DNA of 64,000 nucleotides from Ensifer sp. BR816 (GTDB lineage Bacteria; Pseudomonadota; Alphaproteobacteria; Rhizobiales; Rhizobiaceae): positions 2,279,830 to 2,343,829 of the forward strand of contig NZ_KB905370.1 in the NCBI RefSeq assembly GCF_000378985.1. The letters are read 5' to 3'. Under the pieces are notes generated by a model. It was not told where the DNA came from and did not search any database. It saw nothing but the letters and a program-made list of their open reading frames with translations. The position numbers and the translations under genes are program-made. Below are positions 26,470 to 35,557 of the stretch, piece by piece. How positions within the stretch are numbered: position 1 is the first letter of the stretch; each line of letters opens with the position of its first letter.

Positions 26470-26625
26470 GGATAGACCTTTCTGGTTATTTGGAGAGTTC
26501 GTCCGCCACGGGCGGAAAAACTTGAAGCCGCGTGGCGGCCCCATCCGCGTTGCCTCCAAGGGTGTCTGCGCGGACGCCGGGTCCTTAGCGGAGAACCGGC
26601 CGAATTGCAAGGAGCGTAGCGCCTC

Positions 26626-27816
26626 TCAGCGTTGCCGCCTGGAAAAACGCGCCAACGCCAGCATGAGGCCGCCGGCAATCAAGCCCCAGAAAGCGCCGGA
26701 GACGCCGGCAAAGCTGACGCCGGACGCCGTGACGAGGAACGTGATGGCGGCGGCCTCCCGGGTCTGAGCCTCCGTGAAGGCGGCCACGGCGGAACTCGAG
26801 AAGGCGCCGATCAGCGCCAGGCCGGCGACGGCCTGGATCAGCACCGGTGGGGCCAAGCTGACGAAGGTGGTGACGGCGCCGGCGAGAAGGCCGAATAGAA
26901 TGTAGGCGATCCCGGCGGTGATCGCCGACCAGTAGCGACGGCTGCGGTCCGGATGGGCGTCGGGGCCGGCACACATGGCCGCGGTAATCGCCGCCAGGTT
27001 GACGGCATGGCCGCCGAACGGTGCACTGAACAGGGAAAAGAGCCCGGTCGTTGCGAAGAGCGGGCCGGGATTTGGGTGATAGTCGTTGACCTTCAACACC
27101 GCGATGCCGGGAATGTTCTGCGACGCCATGGTGACGATGAAGAGCGGCAGGGCGATGCTGACCATCGCCGCCGCATTGAAGACCGGCGGGACGAGTTCAG
27201 CCCTAGGCACAAGAGCGGATGAAAATTGCGCAAAGACATTGTCCGGCATCTCGACGCCGAAAGCGATGACCAGCACGAAGGCGACAAGTGCGGCCGGCAC
27301 GGCATAAAGCTTGTTGACGCTGCCGACGATCGCCCAGGCGAAGACGATCGGCAGGCCGAAGAGCGGGTTGAAGGCGATCGCCTTCACCGGCGCGAAACAG
27401 AGGCTCAGCAGCACACCGGCGAGCATCGCGTTGGCCAGAGCCGGCGGAATGGAAGAGACCATCCGACCGAGCGGCTTCCAGAGGCCGGCGGCGACGATCA
27501 GCAGGGCGCATACCAGAAAGGCGCCCACAGCGGCATTGAAGCCCCCCGGGGCGGCTCCCGATGTCGCCAACAGCGCTGCGCCGGGTGTCGACCAGGCGAT
27601 GCTGACCGGAAGCCGTGTGGCGATGCTGATGACGATCGCGCAGACGCCCATGGAAATGGAGAGCGCCATCAGGCCCGAGGCCGCCTGGGCCTCCGTGGCG
27701 CCGACGCCGGCGAGGCCATGCAGAACGACGGCGAAGGAGCTTGCGAAGCCGACAAAGGCGATCAGCACGCCCATGAAGAGGCTTTGGACGGAGAAATCAC
27801 GAAGCATGGCGGACAA
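26626..27816 (-). CDS. BenE-type benzoate/H+ symporter family transporter (396 aa)
   Basis: A polytopic inner-membrane protein with about 12 hydrophobic segments. The sequence VSIAWSTPGAALLATSG is the conserved region of BenE transporters, and PFGGHAVNLAAITAAMCAG is another. BenE takes up benzoate in some bacteria, but no benzoate catabolic genes are in the window, so the substrate is open. It is divergent from a GAF/Fis-type regulator with about 220 bp between them. MLRDFS at 27807 is an alternative start. Confidence 0.88.
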   Translation of the reverse strand: MSAMLRDFSVQSLFMGVLIAFVGFASSFAVVLHGLAGVGATEAQAASGLMALSISMGVCAIVISIATRLPVSIAWSTPGAALLATSGAAPGGFNAAVGAFLVCALLIVAAGLWKPLGRMVSSIPPALANAMLAGVLLSLCFAPVKAIAFNPLFGLPIVFAWAIVGSVNKLYAVPAALVAFVLVIAFGVEMPDNVFAQFSSALVPRAELVPPVFNAAAMVSIALPLFIVTMASQNIPGIAVLKVNDYHPNPGPLFATTGLFSLFSAPFGGHAVNLAAITAAMCAGPDAHPDRSRRYWSAITAGIAYILFGLLAGAVTTFVSLAPPVLIQAVAGLALIGAFSSSAVAAFTEAQTREAAAITFLVTASGVSFAGVSGAFWGLIAGGLMLALARFSRRQR

Positions 27817-28034
27817 CCGGATGTTGCGGGCGAGTCGCAGGAACCGGCTCTAGCATATTGGCAGCCGTGTCGATACCGCAGGCCGGCGTATCGGCGGAGG
27901 ACGGGGCCGCACGACCTTCGTCTGGCTAGACCGGCCGGTCAACCTCAGCCTATAGTGACGGCCGACGCGGCGCCGAACCTGGGATCGGCCCCCCCGCGAT
28001 CCAACGCCGGAGGACGCTTTCAGGGAGGGGGCGA

Positions 28035-28991
28035 ATGCCTGCAGTCAGGGAGCATACGGAACACGTCTACAAGACCGCGCAACAGCCGTCAGCAGGCGTC
28101 AGCTCACCGGTCGCCGCCTCGTGGCGGCGTTGCATGACCCTGCACGGTCTTGCGCCCGAGGAGGCGCGTCTGCCATGGCGCCTCTCGGATGGCGAGTTCC
28201 TGCAGGCGCGCGAACGCTCCGGGGTGCTGATTGCGGAAGCCGTCGGGGAACTCGACCGGCTGTTCGCCGTCATCGTCAAGGCCGGATGCTGCCTGTTGCT
28301 CACCGACGAGAAGGGGGTTGCGCTCGAGCGCCGCGGGGCAGGCGGGGACGATGCGGATTTTCGCGGCGTCGGCCTGTGGTCGGGCGCCGTGTGGAGCGAG
28401 GCGAGCGTCGGCACCAACGGCATCGGCACGGCGATCGCCGACGAGCGCCCGGTCATCATTCATCGCGACCAGCACTTCCTCAGCCGCAATATCGGCTTGA
28501 GCTGCGCGACAGCGCCAATCCGCGACGAAACCGGGCGCCTTGCCGCGGCGCTCGATATTTCCACTTGCCGCGACGACGCCTCGGAAGGGACGCTGTCGAT
28601 CCTCTCGCAGGCGGTGCGCGATGCGGCTGCCCGTATCGAGGCCAACCTGTTCCGCCGGGCCTTTGCGGAGGCGCGGATCGTGCTTGTCCCGGTCGATCGA
28701 CAAGGGCCGGCTCTGCTTGCCGTCGACCGTGATGATCTCGTGCTTGGCGCGACGCGAGCGGCAAGGCAGTGGCTCGGGCTCGACGACAAGCGCATCGCCG
28801 CCGGCATTCCGGCCACCGACCTGCTGCAGGAGGGGGCTCCCGGCGAGGGCGCCGAATTGCCGGACGCCGAGCGGGCGGCCCTGCGCCGCGTGCTGTCGCG
28901 CACCAACGGCAATGTGTCGATGGCCGCCGACCTTCTCGGGATCAGCCGCGCGACGCTCTATCGGAAAATGAAGCGGCTTTCGCTGAATTGA
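28035..28991 (+). CDS. AcoR-like regulator with GAF domain and Fis-type HTH but no AAA+ domain (318 aa)
   Basis: The N-terminal region resembles the sensor half of AcoR-type activators: SSPVAASWRRCMTLHGLAP, then a GAF-like domain with SEASVGTNGIGTAIAD. The C-terminal 45 residues are a Fis-type helix-turn-helix (RTNGNVSMAADLLGISRATL). The central sigma-54 interaction domain, with its GAFTGA and Walker motifs, is absent, and the length of 318 aa leaves no room for it. It is therefore probably not a sigma-54 activator in the usual sense. The aldehyde dehydrogenase gene follows at 29313 and is the likely target. Confidence 0.87.
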   Translation: MPAVREHTEHVYKTAQQPSAGVSSPVAASWRRCMTLHGLAPEEARLPWRLSDGEFLQARERSGVLIAEAVGELDRLFAVIVKAGCCLLLTDEKGVALERRGAGGDDADFRGVGLWSGAVWSEASVGTNGIGTAIADERPVIIHRDQHFLSRNIGLSCATAPIRDETGRLAAALDISTCRDDASEGTLSILSQAVRDAAARIEANLFRRAFAEARIVLVPVDRQGPALLAVDRDDLVLGATRAARQWLGLDDKRIAAGIPATDLLQEGAPGEGAELPDAERAALRRVLSRTNGNVSMAADLLGISRATLYRKMKRLSLN

Positions 28992-29005
28992 GTTTTCTCG
29001 AGAAT

Positions 29006-29121
29006 GGCCCTCTCTTCGGCTTTAATCCGAGGACTAGCCGCATGCGGGGAGAGGGGACTTGGGCGGCGGCATCGTCCCTTCGCCCCGCTGGCGGGGAGAA
29101 GGTCGCGGCAGCGGGATGAGG
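29006..29121 (-). repeat. RIME-like mosaic repeat, reverse orientation
   Basis: Read on the minus strand it begins CCTCATCCCGCTGCCGCGACC, has a TTCTCCCCGC / GCGGGGCGAA hairpin, then GTCCCCTCTCCCCGC and CTAGTCCTCGG, and ends GAAGAGAGGGCC. The same blocks in the same order occur at 59697-59904. It fills most of the space between the regulator stop and the operator region of the aldehyde dehydrogenase gene. Confidence 0.75.
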
Positions 29122-29191
29122 GCGCCGCCACGCACGAAAATCCTTCTCCATCAGGCCATCGCTGCACTGCAGCATGACAGGCAAAGCCGAC

Positions 29192-29211
29192 CTGTCTCAA
29201 TTCTGAAACAG
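29192..29211. promoter_or_regulatory. Candidate operator for the Fis-type regulator
   Basis: Inverted repeat CTGTCTCA-ATTC-TGAAACAG with arms matching at 7 of 8 positions. It is centred about 110 bp before the aldehyde dehydrogenase start. TGTCTC/GAAACA-type dyads are bound by some AcoR-like activators; assignment here is by position and inference only. No sigma-54 -24/-12 element was recognised downstream. Confidence 0.4.
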
Positions 29212-29312
29212 ATGGCGAAGCGGGATGCCGCGGCACTCTACCGCAAATCCCCATCCGGCTTCACTCTCCTTCCACAGCAAATTGGAGTGCTGTTTTTCTA
29301 AGGGAGGAAGCC

Positions 29313-30821
29313 ATGCTGCATCAGAAAATTCTCGACAACCCGTTCAAGCACAAATACGGAAACTTCATCGGCGGCGAGTGGCGCGAACCGGTCGCCGGCC
29401 GCTATTTCGACAATACTACGCCCGTCACCGGCGGCTCGCTCTGCCAGATCGCCCGTTCAGATGCGGCCGATATCGAGCTCGCGCTTGATGCCGCCCATGC
29501 CGCCAAGGAGAAGTGGGGCCGGACCTCGACGACGGAACGTTCCAACATCCTGATGAAGATCGCGGCGCGGATGGAGGACAATCTCGAACTCCTGGCGCGC
29601 GCCGAGACCTGGGACAACGGCAAACCGATCCGCGAGACGATGGCCGCCGACATTCCGTTGGCGATCGACCATTTCCGCTATTTCGCCGCCTGCATCCGTG
29701 CCCAGGAAGGCTCGATCGGCGAGATCGATCACGATACGGTCGCCTATCATTTCCACGAGCCGCTCGGCGTCGTCGGCCAGATCATTCCCTGGAACTTCCC
29801 GATCCTGATGGCCGCCTGGAAGGTGGCGCCGGCGCTTGCCGCCGGCAACTGCGTCGTCCTGAAGCCGGCCGAGCAGACGCCGGCCTCGATCCTCGTGCTC
29901 GCCGAACTGATTGCCGACCTGTTGCCGCCGGGTGTGCTCAACATCGTCAACGGCTTCGGGCTCGAGGCCGGCAAGCCGCTGGCGACCAGCCCGCGCATCG
30001 CCAAGATCGCCTTTACCGGAGAGACGACGACCGGACGGCTGATCATGCAATATGCCAGCCAGAACCTCATCCCCGTGACGCTCGAGCTCGGCGGCAAGTC
30101 GCCGAACATCTTCTTTGCCGACGTGCTCAACGAGGACGACGACTATTTCGACAAGGCGCTCGAAGGCTTCGCCATGTTTGCGCTCAACCAGGGCGAGGTC
30201 TGCACCTGCCCGAGCCGTGTCCTGGTCCAGGAAAGCATCTACGACCGCTTCATCGAGCGGGCGGTAAAGCGGGTGGAGGCGATCCGGCAGGGCAATCCGC
30301 TCGACAGCGCGACGATGATCGGCGCCCAGGCGTCCGGCGAGCAGCTTGAGAAGATCCTCTCCTATATCGACATTGGCAAGCAGGAGGGGGCCGAGGTCCT
30401 CATCGGCGGCGGGCGCAACGTGCTCGAAGGCGACCTCTCCGGCGGCTACTATGTCAAGCCGACAGTGTTCCGCGGGCACAACAAGATGCGCATCTTCCAG
30501 GAGGAAATCTTCGGGCCGGTCGTGTCGGTGACGACCTTCAAGACCGAGGACGAGGCGCTCGAGATCGCCAATGACACGCTCTACGGCCTCGGCGCCGGGG
30601 TCTGGAGCCGCGATGCCAACCGCTGCTACCGCTTCGGCCGCGAGATTCAGGCCGGTCGCGTCTGGACCAATTGCTACCATGCCTATCCGGCGCATGCCGC
30701 CTTTGGCGGCTACAAGCAATCGGGCATCGGCCGCGAGACGCACAAGATGATGCTCGACCATTACCAGCAGACCAAGAACATGCTGGTGAGCTACAGCCCG
30801 AAGGCGCTCGGCTTCTTCTGA
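29313..30821 (+). CDS. NAD-dependent aldehyde dehydrogenase, ExaC/AcoD type (502 aa)
   Basis: Oxidises aldehydes to acids in the cytoplasm. The catalytic Cys is in [11 protein letters not shown] (around residue 299-309), the general base Glu in LELGGKSPN, and the NAD loop in [11 protein letters not shown]. The N-terminal block [21 protein letters not shown] and the length match the acetaldehyde/propanal dehydrogenases ExaC and AcoD. AGGGAGGAAG provides a ribosome site. The neighbouring regulator and DUF779 gene reinforce assignment to an alcohol/aldehyde pathway; the natural substrate is not shown by sequence. Confidence 0.93.
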   Translation: MLHQKILDNPFKHKYGNFIGGEWREPVAGRYFDNTTPVTGGSLCQIARSDAADIELALDAAHAAKEKWGRTSTTERSNILMKIAARMEDNLELLARAETWDNGKPIRETMAADIPLAIDHFRYFAACIRAQEGSIGEIDHDTVAYHFHEPLGVVGQIIPWNFPILMAAWKVAPALAAGNCVVLKPAEQTPASILVLAELIADLLPPGVLNIVNGFGLEAGKPLATSPRIAKIAFTGETTTGRLIMQYASQNLIPVTLELGGKSPNIFFADVLNEDDDYFDKALEGFAMFALNQGEVCTCPSRVLVQESIYDRFIERAVKRVEAIRQGNPLDSATMIGAQASGEQLEKILSYIDIGKQEGAEVLIGGGRNVLEGDLSGGYYVKPTVFRGHNKMRIFQEEIFGPVVSVTTFKTEDEALEIANDTLYGLGAGVWSRDANRCYRFGREIQAGRVWTNCYHAYPAHAAFGGYKQSGIGRETHKMMLDHYQQTKNMLVSYSPKALGFF

Positions 30822-30905
30822 TCCCGGCCCAAGAGTTCGAGCGGGGATGAGAGTGGGGGACCGCTCAAATTTCCCATCCCGCTCGTGCCGGCGATCCTCC
30901 CGGCA

Positions 30906-30930
30906 GGCTCCCGGTGTTTCACCGGGAGCC
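30906..30930. other. Perfect 11-bp inverted repeat between the aldehyde dehydrogenase and DUF779 genes
   Basis: GGCTCCCGGTG - TTT - CACCGGGAGCC, a perfect stem with a 3-nt loop, with no following T run. It is 85 bp past the dehydrogenase stop and 25 bp before the DUF779 start. It could be an mRNA-stabilising or processing hairpin, or an attenuator; as a DNA site it could also bind a dimeric regulator. Confidence 0.6.
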
Positions 30931-30955
30931 ATCGGCGTCCTGGAAGGAGGGAATG

Positions 30956-31333
30956 ATGACGGAAACCAATGGCGAGCCGCGGGTGCTTGCGACCGATGCC
31001 GCGATCGAACTCATCCGCGAAATCCGCCGCGATCATCCGGATATCCTGTTTCACCAGTCGGGCGGCTGCTGCGACGGCTCGTCGCCGATGTGCTACCCGG
31101 CGGATGACTACATCGTCGGCGACAACGACGTGAAGCTCGGCGAAATCGATGGCGTGCCGGTCTATATCAGCGCCAGCCAGTTCGAAGTCTGGAAGCATAC
31201 GCAACTCATCATCGACGTGGTGCCGGGAAGAGGCGGGATGTTCTCGCTCGACAATGGCCGCGAGAAGCGCTTCCTCACGAGGTCGCGTCTCTTCGGCGGC
31301 GGCGAGGCTTGTGCGGTACCGATCCAGCGCTGA
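30956..31333 (+). CDS. DUF779 family protein (125 aa)
   Basis: Start at 30956 has the better spacing (5 nt) from the AAGGAGGG ribosome site than the ATG directly before it at 30953. The conserved core is FHQSGGCCDGSSPMCYPADDY (residues about 31-51), with an adjacent Cys pair and a third Cys that could ligate a metal. GDNDVKLGEIDGVPVYIS follows. DUF779 genes commonly sit beside aldehyde dehydrogenase genes of this type, as here. No activity is known; an accessory role for the dehydrogenase is an inference from that linkage. Confidence 0.88.
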   Translation: MTETNGEPRVLATDAAIELIREIRRDHPDILFHQSGGCCDGSSPMCYPADDYIVGDNDVKLGEIDGVPVYISASQFEVWKHTQLIIDVVPGRGGMFSLDNGREKRFLTRSRLFGGGEACAVPIQR

Positions 31334-31405
31334 TCCGTCGAATTTGAGTGTTCCGCTTTTGTTCGATAAATGCTATCTCTCGCCATAGTCTGCGAGAGGT
31401 GACGC

Positions 31406-32236
31406 ATGGACAATCAGGCGAGCAAGCATCAGACCTTCCGTGCATTGCACGAGCGACCGGGGTCTTTCGTTATGCCCAATCCTTGGGATGCCGGCTCTGC
31501 ACGCATCCTCACGGCGCTTAGGTTCGAGGCTTTGGCTACGACGAGCGCCGGTTTCGCCTTCTCCATCGGCAGGCGGGATTCGGCAGCGGCAATCTCGCGC
31601 GATGCGATCCTGCAGAATGCCAGAAATATCGTCGAAGCGACCGATCTGCCCGTGTCGGCCGACTTGGAGGACGGTTTTGGCGCCAATCCGCAGGACTGTT
31701 CCACGACGGTTTCGATGGCGGCGGAGGTTGGTCTCGTCGGTGGTTCTATTGAAGACGCCACCGGCGATCCGGACGACCCAATTTTCGAGTTTGGTTTGGC
31801 CGTGGAACGAATTGCCGCCGCTGCTGAAGCGGCCCGCAAGCACCCTTTCATTTTGACCGCGCGGGCGGAAAACTTCCTGCATGGGCGACCTGATCTGGAC
31901 GATACGATCCGGCGCCTTGTTGCATTCGAGGAGGCTGGTGCGGACGTTCTTTACGCCCCTGGGCTGCCAAGTCTCGAGGCGATCCGAACGGTCTGCTCTT
32001 CCGTCAGGCGACCGGTCAACGTCGTCATGGGCCTGACCGGGCAAATTTTTACGGTCAAGGAACTGCAGGAGGCCGGCGTCAAGCGTATCAGTGTCGGAGG
32101 CTCCTTCGCCCGGGCAGCGCTTGGCGCGCTGGTGCGTGCCGCACGGGAGGTCAGGGAGCACGGCACCTTCACCTATTCGAGCGATGCGATGCCCGCTGGC
32201 GAAGCGGCGTCATATATGCTGGACGAAAAAAGATAA
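31406..32236 (+). CDS. Isocitrate lyase/phosphoenolpyruvate mutase family protein (276 aa)
   Basis: A TIM-barrel protein with the start RPGSFVMPNPWDAGSARIL and the metal-binding block SADLEDGFGANPQD (residues about 83-96). The isocitrate lyase catalytic KKCGH motif is absent, so it is not a true isocitrate lyase. Members of this branch include PEP mutase/phosphonopyruvate-type and oxaloacetate-decarboxylase-like enzymes acting on carbon-carbon bonds. It is 72 bp after DUF779 on the same strand. Substrate unknown. Confidence 0.87.
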   Translation: MDNQASKHQTFRALHERPGSFVMPNPWDAGSARILTALRFEALATTSAGFAFSIGRRDSAAAISRDAILQNARNIVEATDLPVSADLEDGFGANPQDCSTTVSMAAEVGLVGGSIEDATGDPDDPIFEFGLAVERIAAAAEAARKHPFILTARAENFLHGRPDLDDTIRRLVAFEEAGADVLYAPGLPSLEAIRTVCSSVRRPVNVVMGLTGQIFTVKELQEAGVKRISVGGSFARAALGALVRAAREVREHGTFTYSSDAMPAGEAASYMLDEKR

Positions 32237-32302
32237 CCGGCCGGCCGCATTTAAGCGCGGCCAGCGCCAACTTTCGAGAGACCGTTGGCCCGGTATGGAA
32301 CC

Positions 32303-33235
32303 TCAGTCAAAGAGGCTCGAGACCGATTCTTCCTGGCTGGTGCGGCTGATCGCTTCGCCGATCAGGCCGGCGGTCGAGATGACGCGAACATTGTGTGCCG
32401 ATTGCACGGCCGTCGTCGGCTGAATGGAGTCGGTGATCACCAGTTCCTTCAGCATCGAGGAGGTGACGCGGGCGACCGCGCCGCCGGAGAGCACGCCGTG
32501 CGTGATATAGGCGGTGACGCTGGTGGCGCCGTTCTTGAGCAGCGCCTCGGCGGCGTTGCAGAGCGTGCCGCCGGAATCGACGATGTCGTCGATCAGGATG
32601 CAATCCTTGCCGTGGACGTCACCGATGACGTTCATCACCTCCGATTCGCCGGGGCGATCGCGACGCTTGTCGACGATCGCCAGCAGACAGTCGAGGCGCT
32701 TGGCAAGCGCGCGGGCGCGGACGACGCCGCCGACGTCCGGCGACACGACCGTGACGTTCTTGAGGTCGTAGTTCTCCTTGACGTCGCGCGCCAGGATCGG
32801 CACCGCGTAGAGATTGTCGGTCGGGATATCGAAGAAGCCCTGGATCTGGCCGGCGTGGAGGTCGAGGGTGAGAACGCGGTCGGCGCCTGCTTCGGTGATG
32901 AGGTTGGCGACCAGCTTGGCGGAAATCGGCGTGCGCGGTCCGGGCTTGCGGTCCTGCCGGGCGTAGCCGAAATAGGGGAGCACGGCGGTGATGCGGCGGG
33001 CCGAGGATCGGCGGACGGCGTCGATCATGATGAGCAGTTCCATCAGATGATCGTTTGTCGGGAAGGACGTCGACTGGACGATGAACACATCCTCGCCGCG
33101 CACGTTCTCGCCGATCTCGACGAAGATTTCCTGGTCGGCGAAGCGCCGCACCGTGGCTTTGCCGAGCGGCAGATTGAGATAGTTGCAGATCGCTTCGGCC
33201 AGCAGCCGGTTCGAATTGCCTGCGAAAACCTTCAT
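32303..33235 (-). CDS. prs: Ribose-phosphate pyrophosphokinase (PRPP synthetase, 310 aa)
   Basis: Makes PRPP from ribose 5-phosphate and ATP, feeding purine, pyrimidine, His and Trp synthesis. The start at 33235 gives [20 protein letters not shown], matching bacterial Prs. The PRPP-binding loop [15 protein letters not shown] and the ATP region [18 protein letters not shown] are intact. The first ATG in frame (33394) lies far upstream in untranslated sequence. Length and motifs are standard for class I enzymes. Confidence 0.97.
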   Translation of the reverse strand: MKVFAGNSNRLLAEAICNYLNLPLGKATVRRFADQEIFVEIGENVRGEDVFIVQSTSFPTNDHLMELLIMIDAVRRSSARRITAVLPYFGYARQDRKPGPRTPISAKLVANLITEAGADRVLTLDLHAGQIQGFFDIPTDNLYAVPILARDVKENYDLKNVTVVSPDVGGVVRARALAKRLDCLLAIVDKRRDRPGESEVMNVIGDVHGKDCILIDDIVDSGGTLCNAAEALLKNGATSVTAYITHGVLSGGAVARVTSSMLKELVITDSIQPTTAVQSAHNVRVISTAGLIGEAISRTSQEESVSSLFD

Positions 33236-33438
33236 AGACGGTCCGCCTTGAGCTGGCGCGGCCACCGTCCGGTGCAGTCCGGGTCTGGATTGTCCGCGCA
33301 GATTCCCTGAGCCATTCCGATCGCGGGCAATCGCTGCGATGGCCGCTGTCAGAGCTGATCGGCCGCTTTTTAGCGTCCTTGAAGGTGAATGCAAGGGGAT
33401 TGCTGCGCCGCAGCGCCTATTATCCTAAAAACTTTGCG

Positions 33439-34314
33439 TCAACCGGGCTGGGAACGGCGCCATTCGAGGTAGGCGTCGATCGTCTTGCTGGCGATTGCCT
33501 GCATTGTTTCGGGCGGCACGGCACTCCACGGCTCGGCGGCGCTGCTTGTCACCGAGTCCTGTCCCTGGATGCGGTGCAGGCGGTTGCCGCTGCCGTCCAG
33601 GACGTCCCAGACATAGACGACCGTCGTCTTGCCGCCGTCGTTGAGCGCCGAAAAATAGCCCTTGAGGATATGGTTGCTCGTGGTGTCGCTGGAACTCTTG
33701 ATGGTAAGCCCTTGCGCCCGAGCCGAGGCGCCGAGCTGTTTCGACAGCGGCGTGACCGCCTGAACCGGAGCGCCGATGATCGGCAGGAAGCGAATGCCGC
33801 CTGAGCCGGTCGCTGCGGCAGCCGGCGAAGCGGCGGCCTGTTTCGTTTCTTCCGGTGCGCTTGCGACGTCAGGCTGCGCAGGCGGCTCTGCGGTTTCTTC
33901 CTCGGACGGCGCCGTACTTTCTGCCTGCGGCGTCGGATTTTCTGCCTGCACCGGCTGGGGCTGCATCGTCTGCACCGGTGCCGCGCCCTCGGCGAGGCGG
34001 TTTGCCTGGCCTTCAAGGGTACCGGCGGGATCCGTATAATCGGTGTGGCCGGCCGCGTATTGTGTCGGCGGACTGGAAACATTCGGCTGCGCCGCGAAGG
34101 CGGCGGTGCGGTTTGCCGGCACGCTTTCCACCGGCATCACCGCCGTCTGCGTGGACATGGCTTCCAGGTCGGACTGCGTCACCGGTGGCGAGCGGAAGGT
34201 GCCGCCGCCCACGTCCACTTGCGGGATCAAGGCGTCCGTGGTGTTGCAGCCGGCAAGGGCTGCGGCAAGGCCAAGGCTTGCGATAGGCATGATCTGCTTA
34301 CGCATCGTTCCCAC
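33439..34314 (-). CDS. Putative lipoprotein (291 aa)
   Basis: A signal sequence ends in the lipobox LAGC (MPIASLGLAAALAGC), so the mature protein begins at a lipid-anchored Cys near residue 23. A Pro/Gln/Ala/Glu-rich linker covers about residues 75-170. A folded C-terminal part of about 110 residues follows, with LSKQLGASARAQGLTIK and GYFSALNDGGKTTVVYVWDVLD. It shows no enzyme motif. MRKQIMP at 34305 is an equally plausible start. It lies in a minus-strand series after the M24 gene. Probably an envelope protein of rhizobia with no known role. Confidence 0.8.
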   Translation of the reverse strand: MGTMRKQIMPIASLGLAAALAGCNTTDALIPQVDVGGGTFRSPPVTQSDLEAMSTQTAVMPVESVPANRTAAFAAQPNVSSPPTQYAAGHTDYTDPAGTLEGQANRLAEGAAPVQTMQPQPVQAENPTPQAESTAPSEEETAEPPAQPDVASAPEETKQAAASPAAAATGSGGIRFLPIIGAPVQAVTPLSKQLGASARAQGLTIKSSSDTTSNHILKGYFSALNDGGKTTVVYVWDVLDGSGNRLHRIQGQDSVTSSAAEPWSAVPPETMQAIASKTIDAYLEWRRSQPG

Positions 34315-34404
34315 CGTCTGGCTCGATCTCGGCGAGGCCGGCGGCCGGAAAACCGGCTGCCGCGCTTCTGCTCACTTCTCGCCGGAAAGCATAGGACGAT
34401 TTCC

Positions 34405-35556
34405 TTACGCAGATATGAAGTCCAGTCCGTAGCGCGACAAAGGCCTCGGGCTCTCGGTGGTCGTCAGATAGGTCTGGCCAAGCGTCATGGCCGCCCCGCT
34501 GTCGGAGTCCATGATGATCATGTGCACGAAGAGCGACATGTCCGGCTCGATCTCCTGCGGGTTGCCGACGTGGAACATCTGGTGTTCCATCCAGGAGGGC
34601 GAGAAGCGGGCGCCGAGCGAATACCCGCAGGCGTTCAGGCGATGGCGAGCGAGACCGCGCTCGTCCATGATCTTCGCATGGACGTCGAAGACCGTTCCGA
34701 AGGTGTTGCCTGGCCGGAGCACCATCTCGATCGCCTGGATCGTCTCGCGGCAGGCGCTGTAGAGCTCGCGGTGGCGGTTGGTGGGTTCGCCGATCACGAT
34801 CGTGCGCATCATCGCCGCATGGTAGTGCGCGCTGACGCCCGCCCATTCGAGCGTGAGCTGGTCATTGGCATCGAGCGAGCGCCGGCCGGCCTTGTACCGG
34901 CAGAGCAGCGCATCGGCGCCGGAGCCGATGATGAATTCGTTGGCTGGGTAGTCGCCTCCGCCGGCAAAGACGGCGCCCTGCATGGCGGCGAGGATGTCGG
35001 CCTCGCTGCCGCCCGGGCGGATCAGCGGCAAGGCCGCGTCGAGCGCATCGTCGGCAAGGCTCGCGGCCTTCTCGACATGGGCGATCTCGGCCGGGCTCTT
35101 GACGAGGCGCAGGCGGCTGACAAGCATCGATGCGTCAAGCAACTCGCCGAATGTGGAGAGTTGATTGTCGACGAGGCGCGCCGTCCTGCCGGTCATGCCA
35201 TGCGTGTCGTATTCGACGCCAATGCGGCAGCCGAGCAGGTCGAGCTCGCTCAAAAGGTTCTTGAGGTCCATGGCGGGGTCGGCGTTGACGCGGTCCACCC
35301 AGATCTCGATGCGCTCAATGTTGGAGGTGTGGCGCGCCTGACGCAGATCGGCCGAACGCGTGAGCAGCACCATCGAGCCGTCCTGCTTGACGACGAGCGT
35401 CTGGAAGAAGCAATAGCCGAACGTATCGTAACCGGTCAGCCAGTACATGCTCTCCTGCGCGAAGAGGAGGATGGCATCGAGCCTTTCTTCCTGCATCCTG
35501 GCCGTAAGCCGCGCCAGGCGCGATGCATATTCCTCTTCGGCGAAGTGAAGCGCCAT
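34405..35556 (-). CDS. M24-fold hydrolase of the creatinase/ectoine-hydrolase type (383 aa)
   Basis: Start at 35556 gives MALHFAEEEYASRLARL, the N-terminal creatinase-type domain. In the C-terminal pita-bread domain the usual metal ligands are replaced: LTLEWAGVSAHYHAAMMRT has Glu and His/Ala where metallopeptidases carry two Asp residues. This pattern matches metal-independent family members such as creatinase and DoeA ectoine hydrolase, not Xaa-Pro aminopeptidase. It is 1 bp from the pgeF stop. Calling it a peptidase would be an over-reach; substrate unknown. Confidence 0.83.
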   Translation of the reverse strand: MALHFAEEEYASRLARLTARMQEERLDAILLFAQESMYWLTGYDTFGYCFFQTLVVKQDGSMVLLTRSADLRQARHTSNIERIEIWVDRVNADPAMDLKNLLSELDLLGCRIGVEYDTHGMTGRTARLVDNQLSTFGELLDASMLVSRLRLVKSPAEIAHVEKAASLADDALDAALPLIRPGGSEADILAAMQGAVFAGGGDYPANEFIIGSGADALLCRYKAGRRSLDANDQLTLEWAGVSAHYHAAMMRTIVIGEPTNRHRELYSACRETIQAIEMVLRPGNTFGTVFDVHAKIMDERGLARHRLNACGYSLGARFSPSWMEHQMFHVGNPQEIEPDMSLFVHMIIMDSDSGAAMTLGQTYLTTTESPRPLSRYGLDFISA

Positions 35557-35557
35557 A

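Noticed and set aside
29211-29312. Sigma-54 promoter upstream of the aldehyde dehydrogenase
   Set aside because: GG and GC elements exist (GGCACTCTACCGC) but spacing is 9, not 10, and flanking consensus is poor; the regulator also lacks the AAA+ domain.
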